DNA of 64,000 nt from Aneurinibacillus uraniidurans (GCF_028471905.1 NZ_CP116902.1:1710501-1774500), one strand, 5' to 3'. Counted from the first letter of the stretch, positions 50,751-61,153 are shown. Numbers and translations are program-made. The notes: generated by a model from the sequence alone, not told the origin.

Positions 50751-51920
50751 TTAAGCCTGTGTTTGTGTCTGTGTATCGCGTCCAGCGTATACACGGTACA
50801 AAATAAACGCCACAATTGTCAGCAGTGCACCAGACATATACGGCAGGCCGATCTGAATGGAGTACAAGGCACCACCGATAGGCGGGCCAGCAATACGGCC
50901 TAATGAATCGACAGATGACAGCAGACCGGACGCACTGCCCTGACCGACTGTTGTCCGTTTCGTAACAAGTGCAGATACGCTCGGACGAATAACGCCGTTA
51001 CCGAGTGCAAAGATTGTCAAATACAGTGCTGCTGTTGCAAAGCTGTGCGTAAGCAAAATAAGACCGAAGCCAATCGCGGATACGACAAGCCCCATCTGAA
51101 TGACGGTACCTTCTCCGTATTTCTTCGTTAGTCTACCAATAAGCCCGCCCTGCACAAGTGCTCCGGCGAAGCCCATAATCATAAAAATGTAGCCGAGATG
51201 TTTCGAATCAATGCCTGCCTGCTTCGCTGCGAAATACGCAAACGTTGTTTCCAAACCCGCCATGGAAAATGTGATAAAAAACTGTAGCGCATACAGCATT
51301 GTAAGCGGACCGCTAAACGCTTTCCAAACGGATTCTTTTTTGGCGGCCTGATTGGTGCGTTTCTCCGGTGGAAGCGACTCTTTGAGAGCGACTCCTACAA
51401 AGAGCATCGTAGCGGCAGACACGCAGCCTGCGATGAGAAACGGCATGCTTAGGCTGTGGCTTGAGAAGATGCCGCCGATTGCCGGACCGAAAATAAAGCC
51501 AAGTCCGACAGCCGCCCCTACTACGCCCATGCCCTTGCTTCGGTTCTCAGGCGTCGTTACATCTGCAACGTAGGCTGTAACTGTTGGCATGTTCGCAGAC
51601 GAGAGCATACCGGCCAGAATACGTGCGGCAAACAGCATCCATAATTGAGACGAGAATGCGAACAGAAAGAACGATAGAGAGAGTCCAGCAATCCCGACCA
51701 GCATAACCGGCTTACGTCCAATTCGGTCGGATAGGCGTCCCCACATCGGAGCAAATAAAAACTGCATGATGGAGTATACCGCCATGAGCCAGCCAAGCTG
51801 TCCTGGTGTGGCCCCAAGTTTTTCCGCATAAAACGGAAGAACCGGAATAATGATGCCGAAGCCGACCATGACAAGAAACATGACGGCAAATAAAATCGGC
51901 AGAGCTTTTTTATTTTCCAT
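50751..51920 (-). CDS. MFS drug-exporter-like transporter (DHA1, TetA/Bmr type)
   Basis: 389 residues, 12 membrane spans. Motif A after span 2 is GRLSDRIGRKPVML; motif C in span 5 is GAAVGLGFIFGPAIGG. LPILFAVMFLVMVGFGIIIPVLPFYA is the TetA/Bmr-type start. Probably an efflux pump for drugs or metabolites. Gln/Thr-rich C-terminus. ATG region has AGGTGT upstream. Single gene. Confidence 0.9.
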   Translation of the reverse strand: MENKKALPILFAVMFLVMVGFGIIIPVLPFYAEKLGATPGQLGWLMAVYSIMQFLFAPMWGRLSDRIGRKPVMLVGIAGLSLSFFLFAFSSQLWMLFAARILAGMLSSANMPTVTAYVADVTTPENRSKGMGVVGAAVGLGFIFGPAIGGIFSSHSLSMPFLIAGCVSAATMLFVGVALKESLPPEKRTNQAAKKESVWKAFSGPLTMLYALQFFITFSMAGLETTFAYFAAKQAGIDSKHLGYIFMIMGFAGALVQGGLIGRLTKKYGEGTVIQMGLVVSAIGFGLILLTHSFATAALYLTIFALGNGVIRPSVSALVTKRTTVGQGSASGLLSSVDSLGRIAGPPIGGALYSIQIGLPYMSGALLTIVAFILYRVYAGRDTQTQTQA

Positions 51921-52100
51921 ACGTACACCTCATTTATGAAAACATTAATCCATGTTGAGTAGTCTGTGACTGATTATAGTTCTGTGAAAACATCGAGTCA
52001 AGCGAGAAAGTGTCTAAAGACGGCTAACAAAAAAGGAATGACCAGGATTTCCCCGAATACATTCTTGTGAGAGAACAAGAGAAGACAGGAGCAGGGGAAA

Positions 52101-53291
52101 ATGGGGGAACTTCGGAAAAAAATGGTGATCAGTCTTGGTGTGATGTTGCTGATCGCTTTTAACATTGGCATGTGGAGTTATCTGGCTCGGGAATACCGTA
52201 CGTATGATACCATGCAGGATTCTGGCGTTGTAATGGCGGCAGAGACTGAATCGTCCGCTGCGGCAGACAGTTATGTCACTGTGCCAAAGCCAGCCACGGC
52301 AGAGACGAAGAAAGGTGAACAGACATCACCTGTGCGCTCTGATGATGTTCGCATTGTCGTCAGTGCGGCTGGAGATGTGACGCTTGGCACAGATGAATCG
52401 TTTTCGTATGCCGGAAGCTTTCCACAGGAAGTGCAGCGAAGCGGCTATGATCATTTTGTGAAGAACATCCGCCCGATTTTTACGAAAGATGACCTAACCA
52501 TGGTCAATCTTGAAGGAACGCTTACGAATGCGACAGCCAAAGCGCAAAAAACATTTCGATTTAAAGGGAGTCCTGACTATGCCGCGATTCTCGTCCGAGG
52601 TGGGATAGATGCGGTCAATGTTGCAAATAACCATAGTCATGATTATTTGCAGCGTGGATTCAATGATACGCTTGCTGCCTTGCAAAAGTCCGGGGTTGGC
52701 TATTTTGGTTACACAAAAGCGTACACCAAAACAATCAAAGGCGTTACAGTGGGCGTACTTGGCTATGAAGGATGGAAAAGTGACCAAGGGCTACGTGACC
52801 AGATTAAGCGCGATATTATTGCGCTGCGCAAACAAGGTGTGAAAATCGTTGTTGTTAACTTCCATTGGGGGATAGAGCGGAGTTATGCTCCTAATGTGAC
52901 ACAGCAAGCACTTGGCAAGTGGGCGATTGATGCAGGCGCTGATTTAGTCGTAGGTCATCACCCGCATGTCGTGCAGGGCATTCAGGAATACAAAGGAAAG
53001 TACATTGTATACAGCCTGGGTAATTTTATCTTTGGTGGTAACCGAAATCCATCAGATAAAGATACCTTTATTTTTCAGCAGGCGTTTCATCTGATAGATG
53101 GAAATCTTACTACGCAAAAAGAAATCGCGATCATTCCGATGTCTACGTCATCGGTGGCGGTGCGCAATAATTATCAGCCAACACGTTTGTCTGGTAAAGA
53201 AGCTATGCGCGTATGGAATAAAATACAGACATCAAGTAAGCCGTTCGGTTCGCTTGACTGGAAACAGATTCAGCAAGCACAGCTTCCTTAG
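52101..53291 (+). CDS. CapA-family (PGA_cap) membrane-anchored protein
   Basis: 396 residues. One N-terminal span (about 8-28), a Ser/Ala/Thr linker to about 88, then a metallophosphatase-like CapA domain: SAAGDVTLGTDES, MVNLEGTLTNAT, VNVANNHSHDY, VNFHWGIERSY and VVGHHPHVVQG. These hold the metal ligands. Proteins of this kind take part in poly-gamma-glutamate capsule synthesis or cleavage, but no cap/pgs operon is adjacent, so another polymer is possible. ATG follows AGGAGCAGGGGAAA. Confidence 0.9.
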   Translation: MGELRKKMVISLGVMLLIAFNIGMWSYLAREYRTYDTMQDSGVVMAAETESSAAADSYVTVPKPATAETKKGEQTSPVRSDDVRIVVSAAGDVTLGTDESFSYAGSFPQEVQRSGYDHFVKNIRPIFTKDDLTMVNLEGTLTNATAKAQKTFRFKGSPDYAAILVRGGIDAVNVANNHSHDYLQRGFNDTLAALQKSGVGYFGYTKAYTKTIKGVTVGVLGYEGWKSDQGLRDQIKRDIIALRKQGVKIVVVNFHWGIERSYAPNVTQQALGKWAIDAGADLVVGHHPHVVQGIQEYKGKYIVYSLGNFIFGGNRNPSDKDTFIFQQAFHLIDGNLTTQKEIAIIPMSTSSVAVRNNYQPTRLSGKEAMRVWNKIQTSSKPFGSLDWKQIQQAQLP

Positions 53292-53306
53292 TAAGATACG
53301 ATAAAC

Positions 53307-53353
53307 GAATACAAAAGCCGCCTTTCTTCATAGAAAGTGCGGCTTTTGTATTC
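53307..53353 (+). terminator. Intrinsic terminator
   Basis: AATACAAAAGCCGC pairs with GCGGCTTTTGTATT; loop includes a second partial stem. Confidence 0.85.
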
Positions 53354-53442
53354 CATTTTTGGCGGGCAGTGCTATACTACAGATTGGAACCAACTGGAAC
53401 TAAGCGTTCCGTACATAACTACATAGACAGGAGGAGAGAAAA

Positions 53443-55182
53443 GTGGGGATCGGGAATTGTTTATCTCGCCTGAACCAGCTGGCGTGGAGTTTATGCTTAT
53501 TGGTTGTGCTGCTGGCTGTCGGCAGCGGTGACGCGCGAGCTGCATCGTCCGAGTCGTATGAAGCATACATATGGAAAGATATACCATATTATGCTGCACC
53601 GCTTCCATCTGGGCCCGCGGTGCAGCCAGCTAAGGCACAACCTGCCGCATTACCCGTACAGCCGCTCGGGATTGTCAAACAAAAACCGGGAGCGTATCCG
53701 ATACTAGATCGGCAAGGCGAATGGCTCAAACTGCAGATCCGTGAAGGAACGGAAGAGAAGGAAGGCTGGGTGCGAATCCAGCAAGATGCTCTTTATATTC
53801 GTACCCTTCCAGCTAAGTCCGGGGACGATCAGACACCTCTGCAAGTATACAAGTTTCTTCAGCATCCAGTTACGGTATACAAGGAAGCCGATTCGCGTCT
53901 GGGGAAATTGATGGAGATTTTGCCACAGCGTATTCAGGTGCTAAAGCAAAATAATGGCTGGTATCAAATTCGGACTGATGTAGGCCCAGGCTGGCTGTAT
54001 GCCGGATCGGACTATGTAACAGACAAGCTTGGTGTCCATAAAATTACTGTTGTGAAACCAGCTGCGCTGTATCCGTATGCGGCTACATTTTGGCCGTCGA
54101 CTGGAAAGGTAACAGAAGTTCCATTTGAGACGGTGGCTTATGCGAGTTTTGGAAAATGGTATTTAATTGATTACAAAGGTGTGAATCAGTGGCTGTACGC
54201 ACCGAATGGGGAAGTAACATCTGCCCAGGCCGAGTTTACGAATCGGAAAACAGAGGCGAATGGCTATGTGGGGAATACGACGTTTATGACGGACCCAAAA
54301 ACGACGCGTCCGGCTGATTTGCTGCACCGGATGACGGTTGAGTTTGAAGGAAAGCAACAGCCATTTCTTGAAACGTTCATTGTGCGTCCGGCTGGGCAGG
54401 CAGAACGTGGATTTACATTCGAGACGTATAATGCAGCTGACCCTGATGGACAGGCTAAGCTGACTGCGTATGCTGCCGATTTATTTGCTCCGGGAGACCA
54501 GATGGATCAACTGGAGAAGGCGGCGATGAAAGCACGTATCTTACTGAATGATCCTAACTATAAAGTGAATGTGATTATCGGTCTGCCAAATCCGGTTGGC
54601 AATGGCGTTGATACAGCCGCTCGGTTACGCATGGTCCGAGTATTTGAAGATACGCTTCTAAAGCAGTGGAATAAAGCGAATCCACAGGCACTTCACTTTG
54701 TCGGATTTTACTGGACACATGAGATGGTAGCCGATGCGGACCGCAAGTTTGTGCAGGAAGTGGCTGCTTCTATTCATGAGAAGGGATATAAGTTTTACTG
54801 GGCGCCGTATTATCAGGCGGCCAATGCGGAGCAGTGGAAGTCCCTTGGCTTTGACTTTGCCTGGCTGCAGCCGAATCATTATTTTGCCAGCGAAAAGCAT
54901 CCGGGTGAAGACTTACTCGGTGAAACATACAATCTGTCGCGTCAGACTGGAGCGGGCACAATGCTTGAGTGGAACTGGGCGTTTTTGAGTACTCCGGAAA
55001 ATGTAAGCTCGCTGAATGCGTATCTTGATCGAGGACGGCTCATTGGTGCGCATCGGACAAGTTTGCTTTTGTATGATGGAGAAGGAGCGATTGATGCGTT
55101 TTTTAGCAGCTATAACAAATCGCTTGATGGAATTCGGAAGAAGTTTTTCACCTATATGTTAAATCCGAACGCTCCATACTAA
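53443..55182 (+). CDS. Secreted SH3-like/DUF4855-type protein
   Basis: 579 residues from GTG 53443 behind AGGAGGAGAG. Signal peptide ends near DARA-AS (about residue 34). Residues 40-260 hold SH3/GW-like repeats (ILDRQGEWLKLQIREGTEEK, QRIQVLKQNNGWYQIRTDVG). The C-terminal domain (about 270-575) resembles DUF4855, with NYKVNVIIGLPNPVGNG, HFVGFYWTHEMV, FAWLQPNHYF and GTMLEWNWAFL; this looks like a TIM-barrel glycosidase-like fold. Likely acts on the cell wall or extracellular polysaccharide. No catalytic residues assigned. Confidence 0.7.
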   Translation: MGIGNCLSRLNQLAWSLCLLVVLLAVGSGDARAASSESYEAYIWKDIPYYAAPLPSGPAVQPAKAQPAALPVQPLGIVKQKPGAYPILDRQGEWLKLQIREGTEEKEGWVRIQQDALYIRTLPAKSGDDQTPLQVYKFLQHPVTVYKEADSRLGKLMEILPQRIQVLKQNNGWYQIRTDVGPGWLYAGSDYVTDKLGVHKITVVKPAALYPYAATFWPSTGKVTEVPFETVAYASFGKWYLIDYKGVNQWLYAPNGEVTSAQAEFTNRKTEANGYVGNTTFMTDPKTTRPADLLHRMTVEFEGKQQPFLETFIVRPAGQAERGFTFETYNAADPDGQAKLTAYAADLFAPGDQMDQLEKAAMKARILLNDPNYKVNVIIGLPNPVGNGVDTAARLRMVRVFEDTLLKQWNKANPQALHFVGFYWTHEMVADADRKFVQEVAASIHEKGYKFYWAPYYQAANAEQWKSLGFDFAWLQPNHYFASEKHPGEDLLGETYNLSRQTGAGTMLEWNWAFLSTPENVSSLNAYLDRGRLIGAHRTSLLLYDGEGAIDAFFSSYNKSLDGIRKKFFTYMLNPNAPY

Positions 55183-55194
55183 ATAAAGCTAGCA

Positions 55195-55231
55195 AAAAAG
55201 CAGAGATGCACAGGCATCTCTGCTTTTTTAT
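55195..55231. terminator. Intrinsic terminator
   Basis: AAAAAGCAGAGATGC pairs with GCATCTCTGCTTTTT, between convergent genes. Confidence 0.88.
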
Positions 55232-55235
55232 ACGG

Positions 55236-56228
55236 TTATTTTGTTTTCTCGATCAATGTGCTATTAATTTCAATCGCATGATTGGCTGAGTTCAGTGACA
55301 GATCGCCAAGAATGCGATTGCCTTGTGATACGATCATTGTGACGCTCCAATTTCCGGATGCCGGGAATGTCAGTGTATCTGCACCAGATGTGTATGTACC
55401 ACTGTGCCAGTTATCGGCTATCACATGGTAGGTGATCGTTTCATCTTTGCCTAGAGTCGGCAGTGGGATCGTAAGCGTATGATCGCGCACGGTTGTCTGT
55501 TTGGCGATGCGGTATAACGTATCGGTCCAGTAGCCGGAATCACTTGTCGAATAGGCTGTTTTAGCCCGACGTAAGTTGTCCTGAATCGTCCCGATCTGGG
55601 TGCGGCGGTAACTATCAAGAGCTGGATGCGTGCCTTCGGTTTGTGGGCATGTACTGATCGTTCCGTCAAGCTTACGGTCCGCCATTCCTTTGAGCAGCTG
55701 GACGAATTCGACCCGACTGATTACGCTTCCTGCATCAAATCCTTCAATAGTTTTTTCTGTTTTACCCTGGGACAAGCCTTTTTCATAGAGAAAGGCAATG
55801 GCACTGTCTGTCTGATAGTTATATCCTTTGACAGCAGCAAGCAGACGAGCAGCCTGTCCACGTGTTAGCGATTTGGTATGGTCATTTGGACTGACTGCGA
55901 CTGGAAGATTGTAGCGTTTGGCCAGCTCGTATAGATGCTCTCCGGTTAGATCTTCGTTTTGTGTGTCGGTAAAGAAGTGGAACAACATATCGAGTGCTTC
56001 AGCTTCCGTAACGGCAGCAGCAGGGCGGATGGGCGTATCATCTGTGGCAGAACCAATAATATGAGCATCCAAAGCCCATGGAAGGGTGCCGTTTTTCCAG
56101 GCCCAGTGCTCAGCCGGCACATCAGATGGCCGAGTCGCTGCTAGTGTAGTAGAAGGAATGATACTGGCTGCTCCAATACTTAGACATGCAGCGAGCCAGA
56201 TTGGTTTCCAGTTAAAAGGTATATTCAT
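55236..56228 (-). CDS. Secreted SLH-like protein
   Basis: 330 residues. Signal peptide to about residue 31. SLH-like segments occur in 35-190: DVPAEHWAWKNGTLPWALDA and SVISRVEFVQLLKGMADRKL are typical of S-layer homology motifs, with one degenerate repeat between. The C-terminus (about 230-325) is beta-rich, with TITYHVIADNWHSGTYTSGA. It may attach to secondary cell-wall polymers. ATG lacks a clear close SD but AGGAGAG lies upstream. Single gene. Confidence 0.72.
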   Translation of the reverse strand: MNIPFNWKPIWLAACLSIGAASIIPSTTLAATRPSDVPAEHWAWKNGTLPWALDAHIIGSATDDTPIRPAAAVTEAEALDMLFHFFTDTQNEDLTGEHLYELAKRYNLPVAVSPNDHTKSLTRGQAARLLAAVKGYNYQTDSAIAFLYEKGLSQGKTEKTIEGFDAGSVISRVEFVQLLKGMADRKLDGTISTCPQTEGTHPALDSYRRTQIGTIQDNLRRAKTAYSTSDSGYWTDTLYRIAKQTTVRDHTLTIPLPTLGKDETITYHVIADNWHSGTYTSGADTLTFPASGNWSVTMIVSQGNRILGDLSLNSANHAIEINSTLIEKTK

Positions 56229-56353
56229 TGTTTATTCTCTCCTAAATAGTTTGCTAGTTTAATTGTACCGTTTCGTTAAAATTTTGTAAAAACATTCATG
56301 TAGATAAGTAAAAAGACTTATAATATGAAAAAAAAGAAAAAGGTGAGGCTTGT

Positions 56354-57769
56354 ATGCTGTCTGCTTTTTTAAAAAGGGATCGTCATCTAAATAATTATAC
56401 GAATAGTCATACTATGCAAATAAAGGAGATGGCCGAGAAAATTGACCAAGCTGTCGCCGGGAATTTAACCATTCGTCTATCGTTATCTGAACAGGATGAA
56501 TGGTATGAGATGGGGCAGGCTGTAGATCGACTTTTAGCAGCCTATGAAAAAACGATCATTGATCTTGCGCTCTCTCTTACAGATGTTGTGTCCACTAGCA
56601 TTGAAGAGAATAGCTTTGTAAATAAGATTTCGGGTGTGACCCGCGTGCTCCATGATGATATTACAAATGTGGTTGCTTCATCAGAAGAACTTGCTGCGTC
56701 AGTTACACATATCTCGGAATCTGCCGCGAGTGCGACCTCATTGCTTGAGGGAGCGGGGCAGAACATGACAGGTGGGCAGACACTGCTGAAGCGATCGCAT
56801 ACGGAAATGGAAGCGGTTGAATGTGGCTTTGAGTCCCTCCACAATCAGGTGGTTGCGTTACATGATCAAGTAGACGCAATTGGAGGCATGGTTGGGCTAA
56901 TTAGGGAAATCGCTGACCAGACGAACTTGCTAGCATTGAATGCTGCCATTGAGGCGGCACGTGCGGGAGAAAGTGGGCGTGGCTTTGGTGTGGTGGCTGA
57001 TGAGGTGCGCAAGTTGGCAGACCGTACCCAGCAGTCTGTACAAGGCATTACCGATAAGGTACAGGGCATCCAGCAGGAAACAAGGGCGACAGCAGCTCAT
57101 ATTGAAACATTGTCACGTTCCTCCGGAAGCGGCGTTCGATTGTCAGCAGAAGCGAACGAGATGCTCGAATGTATCATGGGCAGCATGACGAAAACAATTG
57201 ATGATATTACGGGCATTGTACCGGTCCTTGAAGAACAGTCCGCTACATTTGAGGAAGTAACAGCAACGATGGCACATATGAATCAGATTACGGCAGATAC
57301 AGCAAAAGGTGTCGAACAAAGTGCGGATAACTTGTACCATCTCGGTACTATCACCGAACAAATTCGGCAAAAGGTTGGCCAGTTTACGGCTGGATTTTTG
57401 CCAGGGCAATTGATTGAACTAGCCAAAACAGACCATCTATTATGGAAGTGGCGGCTGGAAAGCATGCTTGCTGGACGACTTACACTTGATAGTGAAACAG
57501 TTCGCAATCATCACATCTGCCGCCTTGGCAAATGGTATTTCGGTTCGGGGAGCGAAATGTTTGCTAACAATATAAACTTCCAACAGATTGATCGCCCGCA
57601 TGCGGCGTTTCATCAGGCGTGCAGCGAAGCGATCAAGAAGTTTAATAGTGGGGATATAAAGGGATCAGAGGAGTCATATCGACAAGTAGGAGCGCTGTCA
57701 CGTGAGGTGCTGCATGCGCTTGATAAGCTGCGGGACAGTGTGGATACACAGGTAAATGTTGTACGGTAA
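56354..57769 (+). CDS. Soluble methyl-accepting chemotaxis protein with C-terminal CZB domain
   Basis: 471 residues with no membrane span. The signalling domain (about 90-350) has the hairpin tip [20 protein letters not shown] and [18 protein letters not shown]. The C-terminal domain has [21 protein letters not shown] and PHAAFHQAC, matching chemoreceptor zinc-binding (CZB) ligands (His, Cys, His). Similar soluble receptors sense zinc or hypochlorous acid in the cytoplasm. No methyl-pentapeptide tail. ATG follows AAAAAGGTGAGG. Single gene. Confidence 0.88.
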   Translation: MLSAFLKRDRHLNNYTNSHTMQIKEMAEKIDQAVAGNLTIRLSLSEQDEWYEMGQAVDRLLAAYEKTIIDLALSLTDVVSTSIEENSFVNKISGVTRVLHDDITNVVASSEELAASVTHISESAASATSLLEGAGQNMTGGQTLLKRSHTEMEAVECGFESLHNQVVALHDQVDAIGGMVGLIREIADQTNLLALNAAIEAARAGESGRGFGVVADEVRKLADRTQQSVQGITDKVQGIQQETRATAAHIETLSRSSGSGVRLSAEANEMLECIMGSMTKTIDDITGIVPVLEEQSATFEEVTATMAHMNQITADTAKGVEQSADNLYHLGTITEQIRQKVGQFTAGFLPGQLIELAKTDHLLWKWRLESMLAGRLTLDSETVRNHHICRLGKWYFGSGSEMFANNINFQQIDRPHAAFHQACSEAIKKFNSGDIKGSEESYRQVGALSREVLHALDKLRDSVDTQVNVVR

Positions 57770-57878
57770 GAATAGTAAATTGAATTATCTATAAATTAAA
57801 ACAACGCTGATTTGTCTTCCTTTTTTACGGTTTTACTGCTATGCTTTTGTGTAATAAAGAGTAAAGGGGAAGCGTTTC

Positions 57879-59219
57879 ATGCAGCAAGATTCGTTACAAA
57901 AAGGATTGCTTCCGCGCCATCTGCGGATGATGGCAATTGGCGGTATGATTGGGGCCGGGATGTTTAAGGGAAGTGCAGAAACGGTTGCACTTGCAGGCCC
58001 AGGCGTGGTGCTTGCGTATTTGTTCGGCGGGGCACTCATGCTAATTGTTATGGCTGCGCTGGCTGAGATGGCCGGAGTATTTCCAAAATCAGATATTCGT
58101 GACTTGATCGCACGTGCATTCGGTACGCGTGCCGCATTTATTGCCGGTTGGCTGTACTGGATCAACTGGGTGTTAGTCATGGCGGTTGAGATCGTGGCGG
58201 CAGGCGCATTTTTGCAGTTCTGGTTTACATCGACTCCACTTTGGGTACTCAGTTTGCTCGTTGCGCTCGTCATTATTTTTATTAATTTGCTACACGTAAA
58301 ATATTATGGGGAAATGGAATTCTGGCTGGCTAGCATGAAGGTTGCAACGCTGCTTGTTTTTATCGCATTAGGTGGCGCGATGATGTTTGGCGCTTTTTCA
58401 GCGGAACCAGCTCCGTACTTCACACACTATACGGCACACGGTGGATTTTTCCCGCGGGGGATAAGCGGTGTATTTGCTTCGCTACTTGTCGTTATATTTT
58501 CGTATGGTGGGGCTGAATTGCTCGGTCTTACGATTGCGGAGACAAAAGATGCAGATAAGGTGCTTCCAAGAGTGATCAAAGGAATCGTCGGGCGAGTGGT
58601 TGTTTTTTATACATTGCCGCTGCTTGTTATTTGTGGTTTGATGCCATGGAATGAGATTGCCCAAAAGGGAAGTCCGTTCGTGCAGGTGTTATCGAGTGTT
58701 GGCCTTTCAAGTGCTGCACACATTATGAATTTCATTATGCTCACGGCTGTATTTTCAGCGGCTAATTCGGGTATGTATGCAACGTCACGGATGCTGTACT
58801 CGCTTGCAAAAGGGAAAGTGGCCCCGCAAGCGTTTCTTACATTATCCAAAAATGGGGTACCGATTTTAGGGCTGATTGTAAGCGCATGTTCGCTTTTTAT
58901 TGGTGTATTTGTTGCGTATGCGGCACCGGAAAATGTGTTCAACTATTTGATGGGGATTCCAGGCTTTACCGTTATGCTTATCTGGATTAGTATTTGTGTG
59001 GCCCAGTTGAAACTACGTCCTTTATATCCGACACAGCCCAGTTTTAAAGTGGCACTGTTTCCATACACAACGTGGTTTGCGGTGCTGACGCTAGGTAGCA
59101 TTTTTATAAGCATTGTATGTAATCCAGATAATTTTATCAGTACACTTATTTGTATCAGCATAGTAGTTATTTTATTTATTGGCGCTCGGTTTGGCGTGGT
59201 GAATACCCCGTCACGCTAA
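57879..59219 (+). CDS. APC-superfamily amino acid permease
   Basis: 446 residues, 12 spans. RHLRMMAIGGMIGAGMFKGS in span 1 and YLFGGALMLIVMAALAEMAG match the AAT family. ATSRMLYSLAKGKVAPQAF in the later half is typical. The substrate is not assigned; it clusters with LysP and a GabP-like permease, but has no riboswitch. ATG follows AAAGGGGAAGCG. Separated from lysP by the lysine leader. Confidence 0.85.
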   Translation: MQQDSLQKGLLPRHLRMMAIGGMIGAGMFKGSAETVALAGPGVVLAYLFGGALMLIVMAALAEMAGVFPKSDIRDLIARAFGTRAAFIAGWLYWINWVLVMAVEIVAAGAFLQFWFTSTPLWVLSLLVALVIIFINLLHVKYYGEMEFWLASMKVATLLVFIALGGAMMFGAFSAEPAPYFTHYTAHGGFFPRGISGVFASLLVVIFSYGGAELLGLTIAETKDADKVLPRVIKGIVGRVVVFYTLPLLVICGLMPWNEIAQKGSPFVQVLSSVGLSSAAHIMNFIMLTAVFSAANSGMYATSRMLYSLAKGKVAPQAFLTLSKNGVPILGLIVSACSLFIGVFVAYAAPENVFNYLMGIPGFTVMLIWISICVAQLKLRPLYPTQPSFKVALFPYTTWFAVLTLGSIFISIVCNPDNFISTLICISIVVILFIGARFGVVNTPSR

Positions 59220-59268
59220 GTGTAGGATCGAAGGCAGCGTGATCATTGCAATTGGTATAAAAATAATA

Positions 59269-59297
59269 TTGTTTCAGATTGTTTATTTATGTATAAT
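59269..59297 (+). promoter_or_regulatory. Promoter of the lysP leader
   Basis: TTGTTT, 17-bp spacer, TATAAT. It starts transcription about 40-50 bases before the riboswitch aptamer. Confidence 0.65.
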
Positions 59298-59345
59298 ACA
59301 AAATATCTATAAAATAACTGAATTATAATAAATCCTCATCATCAT

Positions 59346-59535
59346 GGTGGGGTAGAGGTCGCGGCTTTTATGAGTAGGACAGACGAGATGGGAGAACATC
59401 GAAGACGCTGTGTGAAAGGAGAAGCTGCCGAAGTTTGCACGTGTATTCTCCAACGTGCGGATTGGGGCTGTTTCCGAATAGGGGCAGAACTGTCACCTTT
59501 TGCTGTCCGGCAAAAGGTGGGGTGCTATCTTCATG
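59346..59535 (+). ncRNA. Lysine riboswitch (L-box)
   Basis: Conserved L-box segments occur in order: GGTAGAGGTCGCG, TATGAGTA, GAAAGGAGAAGCTGCCGAAG, GGGGCAGAACTGTCACC, and GGTGGGGTGCTATC closing the first stem against GGTAGAGG. A terminator follows. High lysine should stop transcription of lysP. Confidence 0.92.
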
Positions 59536-59560
59536 GAAGGTATGATGCGGGGAATAACGG

Positions 59561-59592
59561 ATGCCGTAGGATATTTTCCTGCGGTATTTTTT
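59561..59592 (+). terminator. Lysine-riboswitch terminator
   Basis: ATGCCGTAGGA pairs (one G-U) with TCCTGCGGTAT, then TTTTT; precedes the lysP start by about 55 bases. Confidence 0.8.
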
Positions 59593-59647
59593 ATATCTCG
59601 TCCTTCTCGGCACATGGTAAACAATAGAGACACAAAAGGTGGGGTGC

Positions 59648-61093
59648 ATGATGCAAGAAAGTGGACAACAGAAAGAAGGCTTGCGCCGGGGACTAAAAGC
59701 GCGTCACATGACGATGATCTCACTTGGTGGATCAATCGGAACCGGTCTGTTCCTAGCGAGTGGTGGGGCGATTCATAGTGCTGGGCCAGGGGGAGCGCTT
59801 GCTGCGTATATCGCAATTGGAATCATGGTATATTTCCTGATGACAAGCCTTGGAGAGATGGCGGCTTTTATGCCGGTATCTGGCTCGTTTAGCACGTACG
59901 CGACAAAGTTTGTGGACCCGGCACTTGGCTTTGCGCTTGGGTGGAACTACTGGTATAACTGGGCTATTACGATTGCGGCCGAGCTGTCAGCGGCTACGCT
60001 GATCGTGAAATTCTGGCTTCCGGAAACGTCATCTTTGATGTGGAGTGCGTTATTTCTTCTTCTTATGTTTGGCTTTAACTACTTATCGGTTAAAGGGTAT
60101 GGGGAATCTGAATACTGGTTTGCCATTATTAAAGTCATAACGGTTATTGTCTTTATTATTATTGGTCTTCTGATGATTGTCGGAATTATCGGTGGAGAAG
60201 CGGTTGGGTTCCGCAATCTTACCATTGGCAATGCACCGTTTAACGGGGGCTTTATGGCGATGCTTGGCGTATTCATGGCCGCAGGTTTCTCGTTCCAGGG
60301 TACAGAGTTGTTAGGGATTGCAGCCGGTGAGAGCGAGGAGCCGGAGAAAAATGTACCGCTGGCGATTCGTCAAGTGTTCTGGCGTATTTTGCTGTTTTAT
60401 GTATTTGCGATTATTGTCATTGGTTTATTGATTCCATACACAACAGAGAGTCTGGCAAGTGATAGTGTTATGACTAGTCCATTTACGCTCGTATTTGAGA
60501 AAGCGGGCCTGGCATTTGCTGCGTCTGTAATGAATGCTGTTATCTTGTCATCTGTGCTATCAGCAGGTAACTCCGGGATGTATGCGTCAACCCGGATGCT
60601 ATGGGTGCTGGCGAAGGAAGGAAAAGCACCGAAGTTTCTGGCAAAGCTGGACAGTCGTGGCGTCCCGGTTGCGGCGCTGTGCGTAACAGCTGCTATTGGG
60701 ATCGTGGCGTTCTTTGCCTCCCTGTTTGGCGATGGGGTTGTATATGTATGGCTGTTGAATGCGTCCGGTATGTCTGGTTTTATTGCCTGGCTGGGTATTG
60801 CGATTAGTCATTATCGCTTCCGTCGTGCCTATATTGCGCAGGGCAGGAATCTGGCAGATTTGCCGTACCGGGCAAAATGGTTCCCGTTTGGACCGCTGTT
60901 TGCTTTTGTGATTTGTATGATTGTGATCATCGGTCAAAACTATGGAGCGGTGCTAGGCGATAAAATTGACTGGAACGGCATTATTGTAGCCTACATTGGG
61001 ATTCCGTTGTTCCTTGCTCTGTGGTTTGGGTACAAACGGAAATATCGTACTAAAGTTGTTCCGCTTAAAGAGTGTGATTTTGAACGTGAATAA
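59648..61093 (+). CDS. lysP: Lysine-specific permease LysP
   Basis: 481 residues from ATG 59648 (or 59651), with AAAGGTGGGG upstream. Twelve spans. LKARHMTMISLGGSIGTGLF, MTSLGEMAAFMPVSGSF, GWNYWYNWAITIAAELSAA, and FSFQGTELLGIAAGESEEPE follow E. coli LysP segment by segment, as do SGFIAWLGIAISHYRFRRAY and the end. It imports lysine with protons. The lysine riboswitch upstream confirms the substrate. Confidence 0.95.
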   Translation: MMQESGQQKEGLRRGLKARHMTMISLGGSIGTGLFLASGGAIHSAGPGGALAAYIAIGIMVYFLMTSLGEMAAFMPVSGSFSTYATKFVDPALGFALGWNYWYNWAITIAAELSAATLIVKFWLPETSSLMWSALFLLLMFGFNYLSVKGYGESEYWFAIIKVITVIVFIIIGLLMIVGIIGGEAVGFRNLTIGNAPFNGGFMAMLGVFMAAGFSFQGTELLGIAAGESEEPEKNVPLAIRQVFWRILLFYVFAIIVIGLLIPYTTESLASDSVMTSPFTLVFEKAGLAFAASVMNAVILSSVLSAGNSGMYASTRMLWVLAKEGKAPKFLAKLDSRGVPVAALCVTAAIGIVAFFASLFGDGVVYVWLLNASGMSGFIAWLGIAISHYRFRRAYIAQGRNLADLPYRAKWFPFGPLFAFVICMIVIIGQNYGAVLGDKIDWNGIIVAYIGIPLFLALWFGYKRKYRTKVVPLKECDFERE

Positions 61094-61105
61094 ATAAAAA
61101 ATAAG

Positions 61106-61153
61106 GGGGAGCCCTCTCCATCATTCGTAGGATGATGGAGAGGGCTCCTTTTT
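61106..61153 (+). terminator. Terminator of lysP
   Basis: GGAGCCCTCTCCATCAT pairs perfectly with ATGATGGAGAGGGCTCC, followed by five Ts. Confidence 0.92.
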
